Shown: positions 1 through 6,942, counted from the first letter of the stretch. The stretch is DNA of 9,301 nt from Desulfobulbaceae bacterium (GCA_026990725.1 JALXCX010000006.1:1-9301), one strand, 5' to 3'. A program made the numbers and translations. The notes: generated from the sequence alone by a model not told the origin.

Positions 1-1044
1 GGCCGGAATGAAGTCCGTTCTTTTTTAATATCCAATGCCTTGTTCTGGCTGGATAAATATCACATTGACGGCTTACGGGTTGATGCTGTTGCCTCAATGC
101 TCTATCTTGATTATTCCCGCCAGGACGGCCAATGGTTACCCAACAAATTTGGTGGTCGGGAAAATCTTGATGCCATTGCGTTTCTCCGCAGGATGAACGA
201 AGTCGTGCATGGAATTTTCCCCGGCATCCTGACCATTGCCGAAGAATCAACATCATGGCCCATGGTCTCGCGCCCGACATATATCGGCGGCCTTGGCTTC
301 AGCCTCAAATGGAACATGGGATGGATGCACGACACACTCAGCTATATGAGTAAAGATCCGGTTCACCGGCGTTTTCATCATAACCAAATGACCTTTGGCA
401 TGCTCTATGCCTTTCATGAAAATTTTGTCCTGCCCATCTCCCATGATGAAGTTGTGCATGGAAAAGGTTCATTAATTAATAAAATGGCTGGCGATGAATG
501 GCAAAAATTTGCTAATCTTCGGGCTTATCTGGGATTTATGTGGAGCTATTCAGGAAAGAAACTGCTTTTTATGGGATCGGAGTTTGGTCAATGGCAGGAA
601 TGGGATCACGACCAAAGTCTTTCATGGGAAGCCTTACACGCAGAGAACCATAAGGGCGCTCAAAGATTTGCGCGAGATCTGAATATGGTTTACAAGAATG
701 AATCAGCTCTTTATGAAAATGACTTTGACTGGAGTGGTTTTGCCTGGATCAATGCCAACGATTCTGACAACTCCATACTGTCATTTATACGGAAAGCAAA
801 AAAAACAGATGACTTCCTGATTATAATCTGTAATTTTACACCACTGATCCGCGAGAATTATAAAATTGGTGTCCCGCGTGCCGGTGGTTACCGGGAACTC
901 ATAAACAGTGATCTTGAAATATACTGGGGCAGTAACGTGAGTAATGGTGAAATAGTCAGTATTGATGAGCAATACCACGGCATGAGTCACACCATTGCCC
1001 TCACCCTGCCTCCCCTGTCAACCCTTATCCTGAAGCCAATGTAA
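1..1044 (+). CDS. glgB: 1,4-alpha-glucan branching enzyme, C-terminal part (5' truncated by window edge)
   Basis: This is the last 347 residues of a glycogen branching enzyme (GH13), which cuts alpha-1,4 glucan chains and re-attaches them through alpha-1,6 bonds in cytoplasmic glycogen synthesis. The reading frame is open from base 1 and reads GRNEVRSFLISNALFWLDKY before the first possible start codon, so the gene begins outside the window. All three GH13 catalytic motifs are visible (numbered from the first visible residue): the nucleophile motif DGLRVDAVAS with D28, the acid/base motif IAEEST at 79-84, and SHDEVVHGK with D149. MGSEFGQWQEWD follows, then the C-terminal beta domain ending LSTLILKPM. 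Family members are usually about 630-730 residues, so roughly half is missing. The gene stops 49 bp before the next gene on the same strand, with no hairpin terminator in the gap, so read-through into that gene is possible. The family assignment is secure. Confidence 0.97.
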   Translation, partial: GRNEVRSFLISNALFWLDKYHIDGLRVDAVASMLYLDYSRQDGQWLPNKFGGRENLDAIAFLRRMNEVVHGIFPGILTIAEESTSWPMVSRPTYIGGLGFSLKWNMGWMHDTLSYMSKDPVHRRFHHNQMTFGMLYAFHENFVLPISHDEVVHGKGSLINKMAGDEWQKFANLRAYLGFMWSYSGKKLLFMGSEFGQWQEWDHDQSLSWEALHAENHKGAQRFARDLNMVYKNESALYENDFDWSGFAWINANDSDNSILSFIRKAKKTDDFLIIICNFTPLIRENYKIGVPRAGGYRELINSDLEIYWGSNVSNGEIVSIDEQYHGMSHTIALTLPPLSTLILKPM

Positions 1045-1093
1045 TCCAGTGTAATTTTTTAAACTCTAACTCAATTAAAACTACAGGCGCGTC

Positions 1094-4000
1094 ATGAAAT
1101 TCAAACTACCAAAGCTCACACAACGCTCATTAATCCTTATTGCAGCAGGCATACTGCTCTATATCAGTCTTGCCGCCTACTACAGCAGTTTAAAAAGCCG
1201 CCACCCCTTAGTAAGTCATCAACAGGGGGTTGTAAGTCATTCTGATGGAGAAATATCCCAACTTGAACAACGCCTTGTAACTTACAAACAGGACATTGAA
1301 GCTGTCAGGCTGGAAGCCGAAGCCGCCAAAAAGGAAACTGCAGCTGCCAAGCAGGAAACAGCAGAACTCCGAAAAAAACTTATTGCTGAAAGGCAGATTG
1401 TCGCCAAGGAAAAATCTCCTCAGGTTCAAACATTAATGGCGACTTCCACAAAACTTGAAACAGAAGTGGCACAACGGAACGCAAAGATAAAGAATTTGCA
1501 GGACGAACTTGCCAAAAAACAAGCTCATATTATCGCCCTTACCCAACAGGAAGACTTAGCTGTTGCCAAACTTCGCAATGAACTCGGCAACCGGGTACAA
1601 AAACTGACCAGTATCGTTCAGGGCAAAGAAAACACGAACAAAGAGCTGATGGCTCAACTTCAGCAGGCTCAGGAACTGATAAAGCAGCTTAATGCTGAAC
1701 GTGATGAACTCGCCGAGAAAAGCCAGGGACTTGAAACTGCCAATGAGAGAATTACAAAACTTTCTGAACAACTGGAACAGTCTCAAGCTGACCTTGACCA
1801 AGCTAAAGAGATCATAACCCAGTTAAAATCTGTCGGAGAACAGGCTGAACAGGCGAAAGCCGTTGCCTTGCTCAGTGCAGAGAAAGTTGCATCCAGTGCT
1901 GATCAGAACCAGGCTCAATTGCAGGAACAGCTGACAAAAATCGGTGAACTTCAGGCTCGTTTAACAGAAGCAAGTTCACAGATTACCCTGCTTGAAGATG
2001 CATTAAAAAAATCTGAACTCAAGGCTGATGCGCTGATGCGCTATGGCAAGGAAAAAGATCGTTTACTTGCCCCTTCCCAACAAAAAATAGTAACTCTTCA
2101 GCAACGTCTTGACCAACGACTTGACGAAATAAAAAACCTGCAGGCAGAGCTGGCTGAAAGCACACAAAAAGCTGAGCAGTTACAACTTGCCCAACAGACA
2201 CTTGAAGAACAAAAGAAACAGATCACTGAACAAAAAGCCAGCATTGACGAGCTGCTCACAAAACTCAAAACTACCGAGCAGGAACTTGCAGATGCCAAAG
2301 CAAGCGGTGAAGCACTGGTTCAGCAAGTTGCCAGTTTGACAGAATCAGCAACAGTACGTGATAACGAAGCAAAAAACCTGCGTACAGAAATCACAACCGA
2401 CACTGAAAAGATTAAGACACTGGAGGCGCAACTGGCTGAAGCCCAAACAGCGCTTGAAGAAACAAAAGCCCAGGTTCTCGCCAGCCAGGAAAACGAATCA
2501 AAGCTCAAGCAAACTCTTACGGGCAAGGATGAAGTTCTTACAGTCGTCCAGACTGAGGTAACAGATCTTAAAACCAAACTGGCTGATCAGATTAAAAAGG
2601 TCGATGAGCTTCAGGCGCAACTTGAAGCCGTAACAACAGAAAAAGCAGCTCTTCTTGCCAAGCTTGATCAAGCAAAAGCTGAACGACTGGCAATAACCCA
2701 GGAGCTTGAAAAGACCCAACAGACTCTGCAGGAACAAACAGCGGCGATAGCAGCAGATCAGGAAAAATTTGCTGCGTATGACGCACAAATCGCCGGCTTT
2801 CAAGAAAAAGAACAGGAATTCACAACAACCCAGCAGAACTTTCTGTCCCTGAAGTCACAACTCGAAGAAACGAAGGAACAATCCCAGGAACTCACCGACG
2901 CTCAAGAGCAGATTAAGGGACTTGAAGCCCGCATAGCTGAGCAGCAGACGGCTGTTGATCAGTTAACGGCCGCCCAGGAAAAAATCACTGCTCTGGAAGC
3001 AGAGCTTACAGATTTACGTACCAAAGCAGAACAGTTTACTGCCGAACAGGAAAAAATAGCTACATTGGAAGCGCAAATTGCCGAACTTGAGCCTGTAAAA
3101 ACTGATCTTGGTTTTGCCCAGGAAAAAATCCTTGCCCTGCAGACAGAACTTGATCAGGCAAAAACTCAGGCAGAACAATTAAGTGCCGACCAGGAAAAAA
3201 TTACTGGTCTGGAAGCACAGATTGCTGAACTTCAAAAGAAAAGTGGTGACCTCGCTGCTGCCCAGGAAAAAATCACCGGTCTGGAAGCACAGATTGCTGA
3301 ACTGCAGAAGAAAAGTGGTGACCTTGCTGCTGCCCAGGAAAAAATTACTGGTCTGGAAGCACAGATTGCTGAACTGCAGAAGAAAAGTGGTGACCTCGCT
3401 GCTGCCCAGGAAAAAATTACTGGCCTGGAAGCACAAATTGCTGAACTGCAGAAGAACAGCGGTGACCTTGCTGCTGCCCGTGAAAAAATTTCCGCTCTGG
3501 AAACACAGATTGCCGCTCTTCAAGCTGAAACAGCTCAACTTCCTGCCGTGAAAAATAAAATAGCCGCTCTTGAATCTGAGCTGACAAATGCAAAAAGCAT
3601 TTTGCAACAAAAAGACAATCAACTCGCCGAAGTTACCCGGAATTTGAAAGAGAAAGAAACGGCAACGATGCAGGCCCTGATGTCCCAGGAAAAAACAACG
3701 GATAAAATTTCAGCTTTTGAAAACCAGATCAATTCCCTGAAAAGCAAATTGACTGAAAAGGAAAACGCTATTTCCCAGGCAACAGCAAAGATTGATCAGC
3801 TGAGCACAGCCGCCGCAAGTTTTACTCAGTCAAAGCAGGACGCGGAGGCTCTGGCAAAAGAACTTGAGGCAAATAAACAAAAAATCAGTGACCAGCAGCA
3901 AATTATTAAAGCTCTTCAGGCAGAACTTGATTCTATTAAGACAAAACAGAGCGAACTGATTAAAAAGAATGCAGATACAGACAAAGACGGCGTGGTCGAC

Positions 4001-4504
4001 AGTGCAGATGCCTGTCCTGATACTCCTCAAGGTACTGCGGTTGACAGTAAAGGATGTGCGCCTGATAGCGATAAAGATGGAATAACCGACAACAAGGATC
4101 TCTGTCCGGATACTCCTGCTGGAACAGATGTTAACGCCATGGGTTGTGCCAAGAACAATGCCATAGTCCTTGATGGAGTAACCTTCAAAACCGGAACAGC
4201 AACTCTGACCGAGACAGCAAAGAAAACGCTGATGGCAGCCGCCTCTATTTTAAAGAATTCTGCAACAAACCAGCAGTTTGAAGTGGCTGGATACACAGAC
4301 AGCGTTGGTAACCCTGATCTGAATAAACAGCTTTCAGAACGGCGGGCCAAGGCGGTTAAGGCATTTCTTGTTGAACAGGGTATTGCTGAAAAGCTGTTAG
4401 TTGCCAAGGGGTACGGACAGGACAACCCCATTGCGGACAATGCAACACGAGAAGGAAGAGCAAAAAACAGAAGAGTTGAACTGCATAAAATTACAGTTCT
4501 TTAA
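1094..4504 (+). CDS. Giant coiled-coil envelope protein with TSP3 repeats and C-terminal OmpA peptidoglycan-binding domain
   Basis: An 1136-residue protein. Residues 1-11 are basic (MKFKLPKLTQR) and about 12-30 form a hydrophobic segment, either an uncleaved inner-membrane anchor or a signal peptide. There is no lipobox cysteine, so it is not an evident lipoprotein. From about residue 50 to 955 it is rich in Q, E, K, A and L with hydrophobic spacing typical of coiled coil. Residues 555-842 are built of twelve 24-residue units. Residues 961-1015 hold two TSP3/calcium-binding motifs (DTDKDGVVD, DSDKDGITD), each followed by CPDTP; C974 belongs to the first. The last ~110 residues are an OmpA-like domain: AGYTDSVG with D1069 and R1084, spaced 15 apart like the two diaminopimelate-binding residues known in OmpA, then KGYGQDNP and NRRVEL. 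Such domains bind peptidoglycan non-covalently, so a periplasmic or envelope scaffolding role is inferred; the exact function is unknown. The start at 1094 has a weak AGG six bases upstream, and the membrane segment directly after it supports this choice. Confidence 0.93.
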   Translation: MKFKLPKLTQRSLILIAAGILLYISLAAYYSSLKSRHPLVSHQQGVVSHSDGEISQLEQRLVTYKQDIEAVRLEAEAAKKETAAAKQETAELRKKLIAERQIVAKEKSPQVQTLMATSTKLETEVAQRNAKIKNLQDELAKKQAHIIALTQQEDLAVAKLRNELGNRVQKLTSIVQGKENTNKELMAQLQQAQELIKQLNAERDELAEKSQGLETANERITKLSEQLEQSQADLDQAKEIITQLKSVGEQAEQAKAVALLSAEKVASSADQNQAQLQEQLTKIGELQARLTEASSQITLLEDALKKSELKADALMRYGKEKDRLLAPSQQKIVTLQQRLDQRLDEIKNLQAELAESTQKAEQLQLAQQTLEEQKKQITEQKASIDELLTKLKTTEQELADAKASGEALVQQVASLTESATVRDNEAKNLRTEITTDTEKIKTLEAQLAEAQTALEETKAQVLASQENESKLKQTLTGKDEVLTVVQTEVTDLKTKLADQIKKVDELQAQLEAVTTEKAALLAKLDQAKAERLAITQELEKTQQTLQEQTAAIAADQEKFAAYDAQIAGFQEKEQEFTTTQQNFLSLKSQLEETKEQSQELTDAQEQIKGLEARIAEQQTAVDQLTAAQEKITALEAELTDLRTKAEQFTAEQEKIATLEAQIAELEPVKTDLGFAQEKILALQTELDQAKTQAEQLSADQEKITGLEAQIAELQKKSGDLAAAQEKITGLEAQIAELQKKSGDLAAAQEKITGLEAQIAELQKKSGDLAAAQEKITGLEAQIAELQKNSGDLAAAREKISALETQIAALQAETAQLPAVKNKIAALESELTNAKSILQQKDNQLAEVTRNLKEKETATMQALMSQEKTTDKISAFENQINSLKSKLTEKENAISQATAKIDQLSTAAASFTQSKQDAEALAKELEANKQKISDQQQIIKALQAELDSIKTKQSELIKKNADTDKDGVVDSADACPDTPQGTAVDSKGCAPDSDKDGITDNKDLCPDTPAGTDVNAMGCAKNNAIVLDGVTFKTGTATLTETAKKTLMAAASILKNSATNQQFEVAGYTDSVGNPDLNKQLSERRAKAVKAFLVEQGIAEKLLVAKGYGQDNPIADNATREGRAKNRRVELHKITVL
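2756..3619 (+). repeat. Twelve tandem 24-residue (72-bp) coiled-coil units inside the OmpA-type protein
   Basis: Units begin at residues 555, 579, 603, 627, 651, 675, 699, 723, 747, 771, 795 and 819 of the protein (bases 2756, 2828, 2900 and so on, every 72 bases). The shared pattern is Q at position 2, usually E-K at 3-4, hydrophobic at 5, mostly L at 8, I or L at 12, and L, F or similar at 22. Outer units such as DQEKF (555) and VKNKI (819) are diverged, while the central ones are almost identical. Before residue 555 I could not follow the 24-residue phase. Because 24 is three heptads plus three residues, each unit must contain one heptad discontinuity, probably near the SGD or equivalent segment. 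The periodicity is read directly; the structural meaning is inferred. Confidence 0.9.
3188..3475 (+). repeat. Four near-identical 72-bp tandem repeats (recent in-frame amplification)
   Basis: Four head-to-tail copies start at 3188, 3260, 3332 and 3404, each encoding QEKITGLEAQIAELQK followed by K/N-SGDLAA. By direct comparison, copy 1 differs from copy 3 at 3 of 72 bases, copy 2 from copy 3 at 3, and copy 4 from copy 3 at 5, mostly at third codon positions. The copy starting at 3476 (AREKISALETQ) is much more diverged. High nucleotide identity within a degenerate array indicates recent duplication or gene conversion, and copy number may vary between strains without breaking the frame. Confidence 0.93.
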
Positions 4505-4526
4505 TCTGTTATTGTAACTACACCCC

Positions 4527-4567
4527 AAAAGGCCCTGATCAGAACAGTGTTCTGATCAGGGCCTTTT
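4527..4567. terminator. Intrinsic terminator between convergent genes, probably bidirectional
   Basis: The arm GGCCCTGATCAGAAC (4531-4545) pairs perfectly with 4549-4563 around a 3-nt AGT loop. Flanking AAAA (4527-4530) and TTTT (4564-4567) extend the stem to 19 bp. On the plus strand the hairpin runs into a T-rich tract (4564-4585), a good terminator for the OmpA-type gene ending at 4504. On the minus strand only four T follow the stem, so termination of fdhD transcripts (stop at 4611) is plausible but weaker. Confidence 0.92.
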
Positions 4568-4610
4568 TATTTTTTATTTTTTATTTATCCTGTTTAACGC
4601 CGTCGTGTGC

Positions 4611-5378
4611 TTAAACTATCCGTTCAGGAGCATGAAAGATATTGACTCTTTCCGGGCGAGCGTAAGCGGCAAGAGTAACTCCTGCACGCCGGGCAATGGC
4701 CAGACCAAGTGAGGAAGGAGAAGTTCTGGACATGACAACCGGTATGCCTATCCGGGCACATTTAAGCACCATATCTGATGTCAGGCGACCGGTCGTATAA
4801 ATCGCTCCGGCAGCAGAAAATTTCCCCAATAAAATAGCGCCAATAATTTTATCTACAGCATTATGCCGCCCGACATCCTCAAAATAGGCCTGTAATTTCC
4901 CTTCAGACCAGAAACCGCAGCCATGCACGCAATGTGTCTCCCGCCCCAAAGGTGACGCCTGCAGGCCCTGCCTGATAAAATCCCTAATCTCGGCAAATGT
5001 TATCGAATACTCCCTCAGCGGGTCAAAAGCCCCTTCCAGCATCTCCCTGGAAATCTTGCCCGTGCCGCCGCACCCTGAAGTAATGATAACCTCTTTTGGT
5101 TTCATGTTTTCGTCGACATCAGCATAAACAGAGATCCGCCCCTCCGGGCAAACCAGGACTTCGCGCACCTGACCGATCCGGGTGACATACCCCTGGCCAA
5201 AAAGGAAACCAGCACCAAATTCTTCAAGGGCGGTCTCTAGAACCATGGAAGCGCCAATCTCTTCATCATTCAAGGCAACTGTATACGGAACTTCTATGGC
5301 AAGGCTTTCCTGGCGTTGGCTTGAACCTTCCGGGGTCAAAACGACCGTATCCTGAACCAGGGTAACTGGATTATTCAT
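4611..5378 (-). CDS. fdhD: FdhD: sulfur carrier/sulfurtransferase for formate dehydrogenase cofactor
   Basis: A 255-residue protein of the FdhD family, which passes sulfur from a cysteine desulfurase to the molybdenum (or tungsten) bis-MGD cofactor so that formate dehydrogenase becomes active; cytoplasmic. Family motifs are clear: SGCGGTGK at 101-108, EDVGRHNAVDKIIG at 167-180, TTGRLTSDMV at 195-204, GIPVVMSRTSPS at 211-222, and a Rossmann-like C-terminus (GVTLAAYAR). E. coli FdhD has a CxxC pair (C121/C124). Here only the first cysteine is present (C103) and the second position is T106, so the loop reads CGGT. Two other cysteines lie close together at C150 and C154 (HCVHGCGFW). The gene is downstream of moeA on the same strand with a 74-bp gap and is probably cotranscribed with it. 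No clear Shine-Dalgarno precedes the ATG at 5378, and the region just upstream is an A8 tract. Length and motif order are normal for the family. Confidence 0.95.
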   Translation of the reverse strand: MNNPVTLVQDTVVLTPEGSSQRQESLAIEVPYTVALNDEEIGASMVLETALEEFGAGFLFGQGYVTRIGQVREVLVCPEGRISVYADVDENMKPKEVIITSGCGGTGKISREMLEGAFDPLREYSITFAEIRDFIRQGLQASPLGRETHCVHGCGFWSEGKLQAYFEDVGRHNAVDKIIGAILLGKFSAAGAIYTTGRLTSDMVLKCARIGIPVVMSRTSPSSLGLAIARRAGVTLAAYARPERVNIFHAPERIV

Positions 5379-5452
5379 AGTTTTTTTTGTTCATATCTTC
5401 ACTCTTTATTAAAAAATATCCCTCTGCAAGAAGAAGAGAAAAAAGATGTCTA

Positions 5453-6658
5453 TCATACTTCTCTAAAACACCAGGCATGAGCTGATTTATCTTTATAGAG
5501 CCTCTTGCGACCTTCCGGTATTTCCAGCAGAGCATGAGCCGCCGCCATGCCCCCGAGCCGGCCCTTCTTTTTTAAAGGCAGGGCCTGAAAGGTTCCATTT
5601 TTATATCTAAGCCGGGTATAGATCAGCTGCGTCCAATCAGTCTGGCCGAAATAATCTTCAGACACGGTTACACTTCGCCTAGCCGGAAAGATGTGGGGAT
5701 ACCCCATAAGACGCCGTATTCCAGGTAAGGCAATCAGCAGAAGAGCGACATGATTTGACGGGGGGCCGCCGGGCAGATTAAAAACAAGGGTTGTGCCCAC
5801 CTGCCCCACACAGACACCTTTGCCCGGACCTATCCGAACCCTGTGAAAAATTTTTTCCATGCCAACTGCTTCCATCGCTTTCAGAGTCAGATCCTTGTCT
5901 CCATCAAGAACTCCGCCACAGGTTATGAGGACGTCGACCTCACTGACAAGATGGCGGAAATGATCTTCCAGGGCCTCTAAATCATCACGCAACAACACCA
6001 GTGAAGCAGTTATACCAAGACTGGTCAACTCTGCTGCTGCAGTGACCATATTGCTGGCAGCAATTTTGCCGGGAGTAACAGGCTCCCCCGGCCAGACAAG
6101 CTCGCTCCCGGTCGCTGCCACCGCCACCTTTGGCACGGGATAACATGGTATTTCATCCACACCACCAGCCGCCAGCAGGCCAAGATGCGTTGGTGTGATA
6201 AACTCACCTTCAGAGATAATGGCTGCCCCTTTACGTATATCACTACTTTTTCGCAGTATATTACGATTGGGCGCAGCATCTGCAAGGGCATACAATTGAT
6301 TTCCATGTACACGGGTAAATTCTGAAGAAAGCACAGCAGTGGCGCCTTCAGGAATGGCTGCCCCTGTCATGATACGTACAGCTTGCCCGGAAGTGACGGG
6401 CTCTGTTTTTTTAGTATCGCCGGCAACAAGAGAATCAATAATTGTCAGCGGAACCGGGTTCTTTAAAGAAGCCCTGTCAAGATCAGAAGAGACAACAGCA
6501 AAGCCATCTTTTAACGAACTATCCACCGAAGGACAGTTTGCCCTGGCACATATTTCTTTGCTGCAAATCTTACCTAATGCCTTTTCCGTGGTGAAACTCT
6601 CGGGTTTCAACGGGTCCAGGTAGCATAGATACTTATGAGCCTGTATCAAAGAAATCAT
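5453..6658 (-). CDS. moeA: MoeA-family molybdopterin molybdenumtransferase
   Basis: A 401-residue cytoplasmic protein of the MoeA/gephyrin-E family, which ligates molybdate (tungstate in some organisms) into adenylylated molybdopterin. Visible motifs are SSLKDGFAV at 47-55 (equivalent of SAMDGYAV), GQAVRIMTGAAIPEGA at 91-106, TGSELVWPGE at 183-192 and PGKIAASN at 196-203 (MoCF-fold substrate loop), CGGVLDGDKD at 247-256 (equivalent of SGGVSVGD), FHRVRIGPGKG at 271-281 and FNLPGGPPSN at 303-312 (equivalent of GLPGNPVS), then a C-terminal beta domain. Several of these depart from the common MoeA consensus, so this may be a specialised paralogue. I chose the ATG at 6658 because AAAGGCGG lies just upstream and the protein then begins MISLIQAH, typical of MoeA. 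An in-frame ATG at 6679 (seven residues longer) has no ribosome-binding site. It leads the moeA-fdhD unit, divergent from the polyferredoxin gene. Confidence 0.93.
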   Translation of the reverse strand: MISLIQAHKYLCYLDPLKPESFTTEKALGKICSKEICARANCPSVDSSLKDGFAVVSSDLDRASLKNPVPLTIIDSLVAGDTKKTEPVTSGQAVRIMTGAAIPEGATAVLSSEFTRVHGNQLYALADAAPNRNILRKSSDIRKGAAIISEGEFITPTHLGLLAAGGVDEIPCYPVPKVAVAATGSELVWPGEPVTPGKIAASNMVTAAAELTSLGITASLVLLRDDLEALEDHFRHLVSEVDVLITCGGVLDGDKDLTLKAMEAVGMEKIFHRVRIGPGKGVCVGQVGTTLVFNLPGGPPSNHVALLLIALPGIRRLMGYPHIFPARRSVTVSEDYFGQTDWTQLIYTRLRYKNGTFQALPLKKKGRLGGMAAAHALLEIPEGRKRLYKDKSAHAWCFREV

Positions 6659-6661
6659 TTT

Positions 6662-6668
6662 CCGCCTT
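6662..6668 (-). promoter_or_regulatory. Ribosome-binding site deciding the moeA start
   Basis: Read on the minus strand this is AAGGCGG, three bases before the ATG at 6658 (its AAGG core ends six bases before). It favours that start over the ATG at 6679, which is preceded only by AT-rich sequence. Confidence 0.6.
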
Positions 6669-6842
6669 TCAATCAGCATTTATACAACAATAAAATTGAT
6701 ACAATTATTTTTATCCGGACAATATTCATACATAACATAATCTGCTTATTTCTCCATACGTTTTGTCTCTTCATAATACGCAAAACAGGTTGGGGGATAA
6801 GTAAAATAATGATTTATTTTTTCAACTAACCGAGCTATAGTT

Positions 6843-6872
6843 TTGAATAAATATTTCAATCATTCATTTAAT
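6843..6872 (+). promoter_or_regulatory. Candidate sigma-70 promoter for the polyferredoxin-torD unit
   Basis: TTGAAT (6843-6848, four of six matches to TTGACA) and TTTAAT (6867-6872, five of six to TATAAT) are separated by 18 bp. The left arm of the inverted repeat (6849-6861) lies exactly in the spacer, which would suit an operator. In such AT-rich DNA matches of this quality occur by chance, so support is weak. Confidence 0.25.
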
Positions 6873-6912
6873 TCGGAACAGGATGAAATGAAAATCAAAG
6901 ATTGAAATATTT
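6849..6912. repeat. Perfect 13-bp inverted repeat with 38-bp spacer, possible operator
   Basis: AAATATTTCAATC (6849-6861) is repeated as its exact reverse complement GATTGAAATATTT (6900-6912). Each arm starts from its own AAATATTT palindrome. The pair lies 31 bp before the polyferredoxin start codon at 6943. The long spacer and lack of a GC-rich stem argue against a terminator and for two protein-binding half-sites or a DNA loop, but no known regulator motif was recognised. Confidence 0.7.
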
Positions 6913-6928
6913 TTACCAGAGTCTCCCT

Positions 6929-6933
6929 GAGGG
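6929..6933 (+). promoter_or_regulatory. Ribosome-binding site deciding the polyferredoxin start
   Basis: GAGGG lies nine bases before the ATG at 6943 but directly abuts the in-frame ATG at 6934, too close for initiation there. This supports the shorter protein beginning MSKYVNHL. Confidence 0.65.
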
Positions 6934-6942
6934 ATGCGGTTT

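Larger units (their letters stand above)
6680..6928. promoter_or_regulatory. AT-rich divergent intergenic region between moeA and the polyferredoxin gene
   Basis: This non-coding stretch must contain the promoters of both divergent units. It is markedly more AT-rich than its surroundings. I find no convincing sigma-70 promoter for moeA on the minus strand and no sigma-54 GG-N10-GC element. Its main structure is a perfect inverted repeat at 6849-6912. A hydrophobic open frame crossing 6635-6829 overlaps the moeA start and has no ribosome-binding site, so I do not count it as a gene. Confidence 0.6.

Noticed and set aside
1094..1190. Lipoprotein signal in the coiled-coil OmpA protein (Pal-like anchoring)
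   Set aside because: No cysteine follows the N-terminal hydrophobic segment, so it cannot be a lipobox.
3188..3475. CRISPR array or mobile repeat
   Set aside because: The repeats are directly adjacent with no unique spacers, and each is a full in-frame coding unit of a coiled coil.
3179..3622. 147-residue antisense open frame over the 72-bp repeats
   Set aside because: Its repetitive sequence is only the mirror of the coiled-coil repeats; no stop codons arise because the unit itself lacks them in that frame. There is no start context or independent coding signal.
4027..4440. 137-residue antisense open frame under the OmpA domain
   Set aside because: The sense strand encodes clear TSP3 and OmpA motifs; the antisense product resembles nothing and lacks a ribosome-binding site.
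6635..6829. 64-residue hydrophobic plus-strand open frame in the divergent region
   Set aside because: It begins inside moeA on the opposite strand, has no ribosome-binding site, and its hydrophobic, I/F-rich translation is what AT-rich non-coding DNA gives.
6894..6905. FNR-like site (TCAA-AGA-TTGA)
   Set aside because: The half-sites are inverted relative to TTGAT-N4-ATCAA and the spacer is 3 bp; it is a by-product of the larger inverted repeat and AT-rich context.
6849..6912. Rho-independent terminator or riboswitch
   Set aside because: The stem is AT-rich with a 38-nt loop, lies between divergent genes before a start codon, and no conserved aptamer core such as the Moco RNA motif was recognised.
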